Part shown: piece by piece, positions 26,759-34,895 of the stretch | How the letters are laid out: each line of letters starts with the position of its first letter | Numbering within the stretch: position 1 is the first letter of the stretch | Assembly: GCF_001423265.1 (NCBI RefSeq) | Contig: NZ_LMND01000008.1 | Location: 34,694-98,693 of the forward strand | Direction: 5' to 3' | Source of the DNA: Methylobacterium sp. Leaf108 | Lineage (GTDB): Bacteria > Pseudomonadota > Alphaproteobacteria > Rhizobiales > Beijerinckiaceae | DNA: 64,000 nucleotides | The notes under the pieces: generated by a model | Database searches by the model: none | Seen by the model: only the letters and a program-made list of their open reading frames with translations | What the model was told of the DNA's origin: nothing | Translations under genes and position numbers: made by a program

Positions 26759-27658
26759 ATGTCCCAGACCGTCCCGCCGCCTATCCCGATCCTGGCGGGC
26801 ATCGCCGGCATCGCCGAGGGCGTCGACCTCATCCTGTGCGACGTCTGGGGCGTGCTGCACGACGGCACCAAGGCGCACCGCGGGGCCGGCGAGGCCCTGA
26901 TCCGGTTCCGCGCGCTGCCCGCCGCCGGCCGGCCGCGCCGGGTGGTGCTGGTCTCGAACGCGCCGCGACCCTGGCCCGGCGTCCAGGCGATCCTCGACGG
27001 CTACGGCGTGCCGCGCGAGGCCTACGACGCCATCCTGACCTCGGGCGACCTCACCTGCAGCCTGCTGGCGCGCACGCCCGGCATCCGCATCCACCACCTC
27101 GGACCCGAGCGGGACCTGACGATCTTCTCCGGGCTCGACCTGTCGCTGGTGGGGCCGCAGGAGGCCGAGGCGGTGGTCTGCACCGGCCTGTTCGACGATG
27201 CCACCGAGACGGCGGAGGATTATCGCGCGGTGCTGGCGGCCCTGCGGGCGCGGGACGTGCCGATGATCTGCGCCAACCCCGACCTCGTGGTCGAGCGCGA
27301 CAAGGTGCTGATCCCCTGTGCCGGGCTCATCGCCGCCGCCTATGCCGAGATCGGGGGCGCGGTCACCTATGCCGGCAAGCCGTATCGGCCGGTCTACGAG
27401 GAGGCGCTTGCCAAAGCCGCCGCCCTCGACGGCCTGCCGCCGCCGGACCTGGGCCGGGTGCTGGCCGTGGGCGACGCGCTGCGCACGGACATCGACGGCG
27501 CGGCGCGGTTCGGCATCCCGAACCTGCTGGTGGCGCGCGGCATCCACGCCGAGGAACTGAGGGTCACCGCCGAGCACCACACCCTCGGCGACATCGCCGG
27601 CTGGCTGGCCGCCCAGAGCGTGCGGCCGGACGCGGTCATCGACAAATTGGTCTGGTAG
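26759..27658 (+). CDS. HAD-superfamily class IIA hydrolase (TIGR01459-type)
   Basis: 299-aa cytoplasmic phosphatase of the NagD-like class IIA group. Motif I is LCDVWGVLHDGTKAHRGA (nucleophile Asp in DVWGV), motif II VLVSNAPRP, and motifs III/IV lie in TYAGKPYRPVYEEAL and VLAVGDALRTDIDGAARFGIPNLLV. The DVWGVLHDG form is characteristic of an alphaproteobacterial subfamily with unknown physiological substrate. The start at 26759 (MSQTVPP) fits the family; an upstream ATG at 26729 adds ten uncharacteristic residues. About 120 bases after the EAL gene on the same strand; convergent with cheZ. Confidence 0.88.
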   Translation: MSQTVPPPIPILAGIAGIAEGVDLILCDVWGVLHDGTKAHRGAGEALIRFRALPAAGRPRRVVLVSNAPRPWPGVQAILDGYGVPREAYDAILTSGDLTCSLLARTPGIRIHHLGPERDLTIFSGLDLSLVGPQEAEAVVCTGLFDDATETAEDYRAVLAALRARDVPMICANPDLVVERDKVLIPCAGLIAAAYAEIGGAVTYAGKPYRPVYEEALAKAAALDGLPPPDLGRVLAVGDALRTDIDGAARFGIPNLLVARGIHAEELRVTAEHHTLGDIAGWLAAQSVRPDAVIDKLVW

Positions 27659-27688
27659 GCTCGCTGGTCTCGCAGGCTTGGCCGCCGC

Positions 27689-28282
27689 TCAATCGAACAG
27701 GGCGTCGATGGCGTCCTGCGGGGTCGCTGGCCCCTTGAGCTGCGGGCCGTTGAGGATGAGGAGTTCGTCGCGCATGCGGCGCTCCATCTCGGCCGGGTCG
27801 ATGCCGGCCTCGTCGCGGGCCTTGACCGCGGTGGCGAAGCGCGACAGCCTCGTCTCGAGCTGACGCAGGGCGTCCACGACCTTGCGGATGCGCTGGCCGG
27901 TGATGTCCTGGAAGGTGCAGGCCTCGAAGATGTCGTTCATCCGCGCCTCGACGCTGGCGCGGTAGTTCCCGTCGTCGGGCAGCGACAGGATCTCCTCCGC
28001 CGCCGTCATGATGGAGTTGGTGGCGCCGGCGGTCGCCTGGACCACGCTGTCCAGCTCCTCGTGGGCCATCGGCAGACGGTCGCGGGTGAGTTCGTTCGCC
28101 CGCAGGGCGGCGATCTCGTTGCGGACGTGGGTGATGTAGTCCGCGATATCGACGAGCTCGCGGATCAGCGACGGCTTCGCCGAGGTCGCCGCAGGCTTCG
28201 TCGTTGCGGCACCCACGGCTTTGGGCATGGCGGGAGCCGCCATCCTCGCGTTGATTGCCCCCCCCATCGGCCCCGCTCCCAT
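27689..28282 (-). CDS. cheZ: Chemotaxis phosphatase CheZ
   Basis: 197 aa. Mostly long helices: ELVDIADYITHVRNEIAALRANEL, then the CheZ hallmark FEACTFQDITGQRIRKVVDALRQLE (about residues 125-150; the D-x-T-G-Q segment places the catalytic Gln), and a C-terminal QDAIDALFD helix equivalent to the CheY-binding peptide of CheZ. It dephosphorylates CheY-P to reset flagellar rotation. The N-terminal ~35 residues are Ala/Pro-rich and poorly conserved, so the exact start is uncertain. It sits immediately downstream of a CheY-like gene on the same strand (50-base gap), which supports the pairing. Confidence 0.87.
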   Translation of the reverse strand: MGAGPMGGAINARMAAPAMPKAVGAATTKPAATSAKPSLIRELVDIADYITHVRNEIAALRANELTRDRLPMAHEELDSVVQATAGATNSIMTAAEEILSLPDDGNYRASVEARMNDIFEACTFQDITGQRIRKVVDALRQLETRLSRFATAVKARDEAGIDPAEMERRMRDELLILNGPQLKGPATPQDAIDALFD

Positions 28283-28331
28283 TCCGTCGTGTGTCGTCCG
28301 GTCTTAACGCGTCACCGATCCTCGACGAGGA

Positions 28332-28715
28332 TCAGGCGCCGCAGACGGCTTCGATCTTGGTCTTGAGCGTGGCCGCGTTGAACGGCTTGACGATGTAGTT
28401 GTTCACGCCGGCCTTCTTGGCGGCGATGACGTTCTCGGTCTTCGACTCGGCGGTGACCATGATGAACGGGGTGGTGCGCAGGTTCTCGTCGGCGCGAACG
28501 TGGCGCAGCAGCTCGTAGCCGGTCATGGGCTCCATGTTCCAGTCGGAGATCACGAGGCCGTACTTGCGGTTCTTGAGGCGGGCCAGGGCCGCGGTGCCGT
28601 CGGACGCATCGTCGACCTCTTCGAAGCCGAGCTGCTTGAGGAGGTTGCGGATGATGCGGACCATCGTCTGATAGTCGTCCACCACGAGGATCGGCATGCC
28701 GAGATCGAGGGCCAT
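28332..28715 (-). CDS. cheY: CheY-like chemotaxis response regulator
   Basis: 127-aa single receiver domain: acidic pair Asp13-Asp14, phosphoacceptor Asp58 (LVISDWNMEPMTGYELL), conserved Thr in VTAESK and Lys in NNYIVKPF. The WNMEPMTG form and FMVTAESKTENVIAAKKAGVNNYIVKPFN are very close to the motor-binding CheY proteins of alphaproteobacteria. It is encoded just upstream of cheZ, so together they form the phosphorelay output and reset. Whether it is the motor-binding CheY or a second phosphate-sink paralogue cannot be settled from one copy. Confidence 0.9.
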   Translation of the reverse strand: MALDLGMPILVVDDYQTMVRIIRNLLKQLGFEEVDDASDGTAALARLKNRKYGLVISDWNMEPMTGYELLRHVRADENLRTTPFIMVTAESKTENVIAAKKAGVNNYIVKPFNAATLKTKIEAVCGA

Positions 28716-29005
28716 GGTCTGCTCTGCTCCGTCAGTGCGAGGGCCGGTGCGGCGTGCGCCCCGTCACGAGTTTCGGGGAAGCACCGCAACGGCGCCTCTT
28801 GTGACCGACAATACCGAGGACGGAATTGCGAACCGGTTAACTGCTCCGGGCGCGGGCGCGCCAAAACAGGGCGGTGGCCGCTCCGGGCGCACCCATGGCC
28901 GATGCGGCGAACGCGCCGCCGCCGCGAGGGCGTCCCGCGCTTGACCCCCATGGGGGTTTTCGACAGGTTCCGCGCCAACCGCCCCCCTTACCCCTTCCGG
29001 ACCCG

Positions 29006-30016
29006 ATGTTGCCTGGCGACGAGACGGCCACGCCCTCCCCCGGCGCACCGATGCGGCGCGCGCCCTTCCTCGTGGTGCGCGAGGACGAGCCGGTGCCGGC
29101 CGGCCTCGGCGGGGCGGTGGCGGCGATCGGCAATTTCGACGGCGTCCATCGCGGGCACCGGGCCCTCGTCGCGGCGGTGCGCGAGACCGCGGCGGTGGAC
29201 GGGCGCCCGGCCGTCGTCCTCACCTTCGAGCCGCATCCGCGGGTGTACTTCAATCCCGGCGAGACGCTGTTCCACCTCAGCGACCGCCGGGCGAAGGAGC
29301 GGATCTTCGACCGGCTCGGGCTCGACGGCCTGATCGTGCGCCGGTTCGACGCCGCCCTGGCCGGAACCGGGGCGGCGGCCTTCGTCGAGGGCCTGCTGAT
29401 GCGCGACCTCGGCCTCTCGGGCGTGGTGATCGGGCACGATTTCCATTTCGGCCGTGGCCGTGAGGGCACACCGGCGATTCTCGCCGCCCTCTGCGCCGCC
29501 GCCGGCCTCGGCTGCCGGATCATCGAGGCGGTGGCGATGCCCGAGGATCCCGTGCCGGTCTCCTCCAGCGCGATCCGGACGGCCCTGGCCTCCGGCGACG
29601 TCGCCCGGGCCAACGCGCTGCTCGGCTATCGCTGGTTCGTCACCGCCGAGGTCCGCCACGGCGACAAGCGCGGGCGCACCCTCGGCTATCCCACCGCCAA
29701 CATGGCGCTGGGCCCCTGCGGGCTCGCCCACGGCATCTACGCGGTCCGGGCCAAGCTCCGGGACGGGCGGGTGTGCGACGGGGTCGCGAGCTATGGCCGC
29801 CGCCCGACCTTCGACGACGGCGCACCCCTGCTCGAGGTCAACCTGTTCGACTTCTCCGGCGACCTCTACGGCCAGGAGATGACGGTGGAGTTCGTGGCCT
29901 ACCTGCGCGGCGAGGAGCGGTTTTCGAGCGCCGAGGCCCTGATCGCCCGCATGGATCGCGACGCGGCCGAGGCACGGTCTCGCCTCACGGCGGACAGGCT
30001 GCCCTCGATGCTGTGA
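29006..30016 (+). CDS. ribF: Bifunctional riboflavin kinase / FAD synthetase
   Basis: 336-aa enzyme converting riboflavin to FMN and then FAD. The N-terminal nucleotidyltransferase half has AIGNFDGVHRGHRALV, FEPHPRVYFNP, VIGHDFHFGRGREG and PVSSSAIRTAL; the C-terminal kinase half has GDKRGRTLGYPTANM, ASYGRRPTFDDGAPLLEVNLFDF and LRGEERFSSAEALIARM. The order and length are standard for RibF. The start is uncertain: ATG 29006 (336 aa) is used, while ATG 29051 (MRRAPFLVVRED) also gives a conventional N-terminus and neither has a strong ribosome site. Repeat copy C starts about 30 bases after the stop. Confidence 0.94.
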   Translation: MLPGDETATPSPGAPMRRAPFLVVREDEPVPAGLGGAVAAIGNFDGVHRGHRALVAAVRETAAVDGRPAVVLTFEPHPRVYFNPGETLFHLSDRRAKERIFDRLGLDGLIVRRFDAALAGTGAAAFVEGLLMRDLGLSGVVIGHDFHFGRGREGTPAILAALCAAAGLGCRIIEAVAMPEDPVPVSSSAIRTALASGDVARANALLGYRWFVTAEVRHGDKRGRTLGYPTANMALGPCGLAHGIYAVRAKLRDGRVCDGVASYGRRPTFDDGAPLLEVNLFDFSGDLYGQEMTVEFVAYLRGEERFSSAEALIARMDRDAAEARSRLTADRLPSML

Positions 30017-30045
30017 CGCGGTGCGTCACAGGTGCGGAACCTGCG

Positions 30046-30130
30046 TCGTGATGCGGACATGGGCTTCGATCGAGCGCCGCGCGGGCTCGGTTGATACGGT
30101 TCTCACTTTATCCAGGCGGAAACCGTCTCA
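30046..30130 (+). repeat. Interspersed palindromic repeat, copy C (5'-shortened, decayed)
   Basis: Matches copies A/B from TCGTGATGCGGACATGGGCTTCG to AACCGTCTCA with scattered changes; the first ~18 bases of the unit are missing. Its last three bases (30128-30130) are the stop codon of the convergent anti-sigma gene. Confidence 0.8.
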
Positions 30131-30919
30131 GAGCTGCGGCCGGTCGCCCTTGGCGGCCATGCGCGCGGCCGCCTTGCCCAGGCGCTCGCCGTCGGCGGCG
30201 CCGCTCAGGAGATAGGCCGAGCGTCCGTCTGTCCAATAGGCCGTGCCGCCGTCCTGCGAGCGGGTCACGGGGGCCGACGTGGCGTCGCCGTCCGGGCTGT
30301 GGGTGGCGAACAGCGCCAGTTCGCCGAGATCCTCGGCCTCGATCGCCACCTCGATCCCGGCCCCCGTCCGCGACGGGAACACCTGGACGTCCTTGACCGT
30401 CCATCCCGCCGGCAGCGCCGGCAGGAGGATGCCGGTGGCGGCCTCGATCCCGGCTTGGTCGTAGGCCGGCGCGAGACGCTGGGACGCGATGCGCGCGCGG
30501 ATGCGGGCGGCCTCGCGGGCCTGCTGCGCATCGGCCATCAGGGCCGGGTCGATCGGCGAGGCCTGGGTGTCGGCGATGCCGAAGGCGCCGACGTCGGAAT
30601 GGGCGAGCCAGCCCGCTCCCACCAGCATCGCGATGGCGGCGGCGCGGCGCAGGCGGTCGGTGAAACGCCCCCAGGCCAGGGAGCGGTCGAGGCGGCGCGC
30701 CGCCTCGCGGTTGCGCTGCGGCCCCGGCGTCGGCGGCTGGGCGAAGGCCTCGCGCAGGGCGTCGCGGTCGTGCAGCTCGGCCATCACCCGGGCGGCGACG
30801 TCGGGGTGGCGTGCCAGATGCGCCTCCACGTCGAGGCGGCGCATGATCGCGAGCTCACCGTCCACATAGGCGATGAGATCCTGCTCGGTGATCGGATCGG
30901 TGGTCGACGGCTCGGTCAT
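30128..30919 (-). CDS. Anti-sigma factor, transmembrane, lacking the zinc-binding motif
   Basis: 263 aa. The N-terminal cytoplasmic part (ITEQDLIAYVDGELAIMRRLDVEAHLARHPDVAARVMAELHDRDALREAF) has the helix layout of anti-sigma domains but not the H-x3-C-x2-C zinc motif. One transmembrane helix follows (about residues 92-110, AAAIAMLVGAGWLAHS), then an extracytoplasmic domain of about 150 residues. It is encoded directly downstream of an ECF sigma gene (107-base gap, same strand), the usual arrangement for a membrane anchor that releases sigma on an envelope signal. The start at 30919 was chosen because the longer frame upstream is not conserved-looking. The stop lies inside repeat copy C. Confidence 0.82.
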   Translation of the reverse strand: MTEPSTTDPITEQDLIAYVDGELAIMRRLDVEAHLARHPDVAARVMAELHDRDALREAFAQPPTPGPQRNREAARRLDRSLAWGRFTDRLRRAAAIAMLVGAGWLAHSDVGAFGIADTQASPIDPALMADAQQAREAARIRARIASQRLAPAYDQAGIEAATGILLPALPAGWTVKDVQVFPSRTGAGIEVAIEAEDLGELALFATHSPDGDATSAPVTRSQDGGTAYWTDGRSAYLLSGAADGERLGKAAARMAAKGDRPQL

Positions 30920-31026
30920 GGTCTGCTCGCTCTCGCTGCTGTGGACGGGTCGCTCACGGCCGGATGTCTCGAAATCCGGCGGCGCCCCTGTCCTCGGTCC
31001 TCGCCACACTGACTGGACGGCCTGCC

Positions 31027-31641
31027 TCAGCCCTCGCCGGACGCCCGCCGCCCGGACGGCAAGGCCTCGTCCGGCGCCGATGCCGGCACGAGGCGCAATC
31101 GCGGCACATCGGCCTGCGCCCGTCGCGGCGCCGGCTCCGCACCGGACGCCTCGCCCGCCTCGAACGCCCTGAGCGCCGCCCGGCCGCGGCCGAGGCGCGA
31201 CATCAAGGTGCCGATCGGAATACCGAGGACCACCGCCGCGTCGGCGTAGGCCATGCCCTCGATGGTCACGAGATGGAGCGCGGCACGCTGCTCCTCCGGC
31301 AGCGTCTGGAAGGCCCGGCGGATCTGGGCGAGGCGGACATGGCCTTCCTGGGCGGGCGGCGCGACCTCCTCGGTCAGCTGGACGAGGACATCGGCATGGC
31401 GGGCTTCCACGCGCTTGCGGCGCTGCTCGTCGATGAAGACGTTGTGCAGCACCGTCATCATCCAGGTGCGCAGGTTGGTGCCTGGCCTCAGGGTCGGGCG
31501 CGCCTCCAGGGCGCGGACCATGGCGTCGTGGACGAGGTCGTCCGCCTTGAGCGTGTCGCGGGTCAGCGCCCGCGCGTAGCGCCGCATCGGCACCAGCAGG
31601 TCGACGATATCGGGCTGACGGTCGGATGGTCCCATGCGCAT
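31027..31641 (-). CDS. ECF-type RNA polymerase sigma factor
   Basis: 204 aa. Region 2 is MRRYARALTRDTLKADDLVHDAMVRALEARPTLRPGTNLRTWMMTVLHNVFIDEQRR (about residues 19-75); region 4 is IRRAFQTLPEEQRAALHLVTIEGMAYADAAVVLGIPIGTLMSRLGRGRAAL (about 106-158). No region 1 or 3, as expected of group IV sigma factors. The C-terminal ~45 residues are Ala/Arg/Pro-rich and variable. It is the first gene of a sigma/anti-sigma operon and probably autoregulated; the target promoter cannot be read confidently from one upstream region. ATG at 31641 or 31635. Confidence 0.93.
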   Translation of the reverse strand: MRMGPSDRQPDIVDLLVPMRRYARALTRDTLKADDLVHDAMVRALEARPTLRPGTNLRTWMMTVLHNVFIDEQRRKRVEARHADVLVQLTEEVAPPAQEGHVRLAQIRRAFQTLPEEQRAALHLVTIEGMAYADAAVVLGIPIGTLMSRLGRGRAALRAFEAGEASGAEPAPRRAQADVPRLRLVPASAPDEALPSGRRASGEG

Positions 31642-31755
31642 ATCCGTATAGACGCGCGACCGTCCCGGCCTAATCCCCCACCTTGGGTGAATCCCCGCAA
31701 CCCCCGACCCGGTGCCCGTCGTCGGCCCGACGGGTACCAGGTCTCACTGGCGGCC

Positions 31756-32895
31756 TCATTGGTAGGTGGCGCGCAGATCCAGGGTGCAGGTGCGGCCGAC
31801 GCCCTCATAGCTCTCCGCGAGCCAGGCCTTGGCCGCGGCCCGGCCGGTGTCGCGCAGCCGCTCGAACATCTTCAGGCGCGCGTCGAGCCGCGAGGCGGCC
31901 GTGTAATCGTCGAGGGCACCCGTCCCGTCGATGCGATGCACCAGCACGCTCTTGTAGTCGTTGCGGCCGAGCACCCCGTCGTCGATCAGCCGGTCGACGA
32001 AATCGATCGCCCGCAATTCGCGCATCAGGTTGGCGTTGAAGGTGATCTCGTTGAGGCGGTTCTGGATCTCCTCGCGGGTCCGCGGCGTCTCGCGCCGCTC
32101 CACCGGGTTGATCTGGACCAGCACGACGTCGCGGGTCTCGGCGCCCTGGAACAGGGGATAGATCGCCGGATTGCCGAGGTAGCCGCCGTCCCAATACGGC
32201 ACACCGTCGATCTCCACCGCCTGGAACACGGTGGGCAGGCAGGCGGACGCCATGAGGTGATCGAGGCTGAGCACCTCGCGCTCGAACACCGCGAGCTTGC
32301 CCGTCCAGACGTTGGTGGCCGAGACGTAGATGGCCGATGTGGCCGCGCCGCGCAGCCGCTCGAAGTCCACGTGCTTGGCCAGAGCCTTGCGCAGCGGGTT
32401 CACGTTGAGGGGGTTGGAGACGTAGGGGCTGGTGCTCAGCGCCCGGGTCCAGAAGTCGACCACGGGGTTGTTCTTCCACAGGTCGAGGAAGCCGTTGACC
32501 ACCCCGCGCTGGACCGGCCACAGGTCGCCGTCGAGGCTCACCTCGTTCCAGAACCGCGAGAGGGCCGCCCGCGCGCCGTCGGGCCCGCCCTCGAGCCAGC
32601 CGTCGACCATGACGACGGCGTTCATAGCACCGGCGCTCGCCCCGCTCATGGCCTCGAAGCCGATGCGGCCGTCCTCGATCAGGGCGTCGAGCACGCCCCA
32701 GGTGAAGGCGCCGTGGGCACCGCCGCCCTGGAGGGCGAGGGACACCATCTTCTCGACCTTCGGGCCGCGCAGACCCTCGACGGGCCCGGTCGCCGGCGTC
32801 CCCGCGCGGGGTGCAGTGATGAGGTCGCCCATCGAATCGGAGATCGCCATCGCGGTCTGGCGGTCGTGCAAATCGGTCTGCGAAACGTCGTCCAT
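31756..32895 (-). CDS. Patatin-like phospholipase
   Basis: 379-aa Ser-Asp lipid acyl hydrolase. The oxyanion loop is LALQGGGAHGAFTWGVLDAL, the nucleophile elbow is GASAG (about residue 80) and the catalytic Asp lies in YWDGGYLGNPAIYPL. This long patatin form is frequent in alphaproteobacteria and often occurs near polyester-storage genes; the substrate here is unknown (phospholipid or PHB-granule-associated lipid are both possible). The start at 32895 has AGGGGT just upstream and gives a typical length. A perfect 8-bp palindrome (32909-32927) sits immediately ahead of the start. It is transcribed toward the sigma gene but has its own promoter region. Confidence 0.88.
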   Translation of the reverse strand: MDDVSQTDLHDRQTAMAISDSMGDLITAPRAGTPATGPVEGLRGPKVEKMVSLALQGGGAHGAFTWGVLDALIEDGRIGFEAMSGASAGAMNAVVMVDGWLEGGPDGARAALSRFWNEVSLDGDLWPVQRGVVNGFLDLWKNNPVVDFWTRALSTSPYVSNPLNVNPLRKALAKHVDFERLRGAATSAIYVSATNVWTGKLAVFEREVLSLDHLMASACLPTVFQAVEIDGVPYWDGGYLGNPAIYPLFQGAETRDVVLVQINPVERRETPRTREEIQNRLNEITFNANLMRELRAIDFVDRLIDDGVLGRNDYKSVLVHRIDGTGALDDYTAASRLDARLKMFERLRDTGRAAAKAWLAESYEGVGRTCTLDLRATYQ

Positions 32896-32908
32896 CCGGA
32901 ACCCCTCA

Positions 32909-32927
32909 TATGTTGCACCGCAACATA
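32909..32927. promoter_or_regulatory. Palindromic operator candidate upstream of patatin gene
   Basis: TATGTTGC-ACC-GCAACATA, perfect 8-bp arms, 14 bases before the start codon. The TGC-N3-GCA core recalls the TGC/GCA half-sites reported for PhaR regulators of PHB genes; a CTGCGCAG word lies nearby at 32936-32943. Regulator identity is inference. Confidence 0.45.
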
Positions 32928-33317
32928 ATCGTTCGCTGCGCAGCGACAACACGGGATCGCCATGGCGGTTCCGCAGCCCTGCCCTGCGAGCGGGCGGGGG
33001 CGGCGACCACCCGACGGCACCGCGAAACCTCGACCACACGCCAAACTCGACAACGCGCCAAGGATGCGACATGGGTTTCGCCACGGGACGGCCACGGCGG
33101 GCCGCGACCGCGCTCGACCCTGGCATGCGCCCATCGGAGGGCGGCCATGGCTTGACGCCGGGACGCGGCCGTCTCAGCTGACCCGTGGGAGCGCGTGGAA
33201 CCGCGACCGCCCTTCGCCACTGCGAAGGGATTTCGGGGTTTCCGCGACACCGGGGGGCTCCTGTCCGCAACGGCAGGGTCCGAAGCGGCGGGTCTCACCA
33301 CGTTCCCAAGGTCCACG
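32928..33317. other. Intergenic region patatin-ispG
   Basis: About 390 bases between divergent genes. It must hold the ispG promoter. Apart from the CTGCGCAG word near 32936 I see no repeat, RNA or supported ORF. Confidence 0.5.
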
Positions 33318-34658
33318 ATGAACGCCTCCGAGAGACAGACCATGGAAGCCTCGGCCGTCACGACCCAGCCTGAAGGCACCTTTCCCACCGGGACGGGGCC
33401 GGAGATCGCCGGCCCGTCGCCGCGCCACCGTACCGTCGGCGTCACCGTCGGCACGGGCGAAGGCGCGGTCACCGTCGGCGGGGGCGCCCCCATCGTCGTT
33501 CAGTCGATGACCAACACCGACACCGCCGACATCGACGGCACCGTCGCCCAGGTCGCCCAGCTGGCGCGGGCCGGCTCGGAGCTGGTGCGCATCACCGTCG
33601 ACCGCGACGAGGCCGCCGCGGCGGTGCCCAAGATCCGCGAGCGCCTGGACCGAATCGGCGTCCACGTGCCGCTGGTGGGCGACTTCCATTACATCGGCCA
33701 CAAGCTCCTGTCCGACCATCCCGCCTGCGCCGAGGCGCTGGCCAAGTACCGGATCAACCCGGGCAACGTCGGGTTCAAGGAGAAGAAGGACGTCCAGTTC
33801 TCGACGATCATCGAGCAGGCGATCCGCTACGGGAAGACGGTGCGCATCGGCGCCAACTGGGGCTCCCTCGACGAGGCGCTGCTGACGCACCTCATGGACG
33901 AGAACGCCAAGCTGCCCCGGCCCATCGACGCCCGCGCGGTGATGCGCGAGGCGATGGTGCAATCGGCCCTCACCTCGGCCGAGCGTGCCGTGGAACTCGG
34001 CCTGCCTAAGGACCGCATCATCCTCTCGGCCAAGGTCTCGGCGGTGCAGGACCTCATCGCCGTCTACCGCGAGGTCGCCCGCCGCTCCGATTACGCCATC
34101 CACCTCGGGCTGACCGAGGCCGGCATGGGCTCGAAGGGCCTGGTCGCGGCCTCGGCCGCCATCGGCGTGCTGCTGCAGGAAGGCATCGGCGACACCATCC
34201 GCTATTCGCTCACCCCGGAGCCGGGCGGCGACCGGACCGTCGAGGTCAAGGCGTCCCAGGAACTCCTGCAGACCATGGGGTTCCGCACCTTCGTGCCCCT
34301 GGTGGCGGCCTGCCCGGGCTGCGGGCGCACCACCTCGACGACGTTCCAGGAACTCGCCCGCGACATCCAGAACTGGATCGTCACCTCGATGCCGGAGTGG
34401 AAGAAGCGCTATCCGGGCGTCGAGGGCCTCAACGTCGCGGTGATGGGCTGCATCGTCAACGGACCGGGCGAATCCAAGCACGCCGACATCGGCATCTCGC
34501 TGCCCGGCACCGGCGAGACCCCCACCGCCCCGGTCTTCATCGACGGCAAGAAGGCGATGACCCTGCGCGGGGCGACGCTGGCCAAGGATTTCGAGACCGT
34601 GGTGATCGAGTACATCGAACGCCGGTTCGGCTCCGGTGCGCGGAGCGCGGCCGAATAG
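33318..34658 (+). CDS. ispG: 4-hydroxy-3-methylbut-2-en-1-yl diphosphate synthase (flavodoxin)
   Basis: 446-aa iron-sulfur enzyme of the MEP isoprenoid pathway (also GcpE), converting MEcPP to HMBPP. TIM-barrel motifs include [51 protein letters not shown], and the [4Fe-4S] cysteines lie in [16 protein letters not shown] and [21 protein letters not shown], with a third-cluster ligand Glu in the latter segment. The N-terminal ~40 residues are Thr/Pro-rich and variable; ATG 33318 is used, and ATG 33342 is possible. It is about 240 bases ahead of kup but with no obvious functional link. Confidence 0.97.
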   Translation: MNASERQTMEASAVTTQPEGTFPTGTGPEIAGPSPRHRTVGVTVGTGEGAVTVGGGAPIVVQSMTNTDTADIDGTVAQVAQLARAGSELVRITVDRDEAAAAVPKIRERLDRIGVHVPLVGDFHYIGHKLLSDHPACAEALAKYRINPGNVGFKEKKDVQFSTIIEQAIRYGKTVRIGANWGSLDEALLTHLMDENAKLPRPIDARAVMREAMVQSALTSAERAVELGLPKDRIILSAKVSAVQDLIAVYREVARRSDYAIHLGLTEAGMGSKGLVAASAAIGVLLQEGIGDTIRYSLTPEPGGDRTVEVKASQELLQTMGFRTFVPLVAACPGCGRTTSTTFQELARDIQNWIVTSMPEWKKRYPGVEGLNVAVMGCIVNGPGESKHADIGISLPGTGETPTAPVFIDGKKAMTLRGATLAKDFETVVIEYIERRFGSGARSAAE

Positions 34659-34895
34659 GGCAGCGGACGTGCCGATCCGCGACCCTGTCGTTCCGGCGCC
34701 ACCGACCCCTCGGTCGTCACATCGCATGACTGCATCTACCGGCCGACGACGCCACGCCCGGCCGGCGGTCGTTCGTGCGCGACACGAACCCGCGTCGGTC
34801 CGGTCCGTCGACGGCCGACTTCCTGCAAGCCCGTGTCCTGCGAACGCACGTGCTGCGGGCCGATCTCTCGCAGGCCAGAGCCTGGATTTCCGAAC

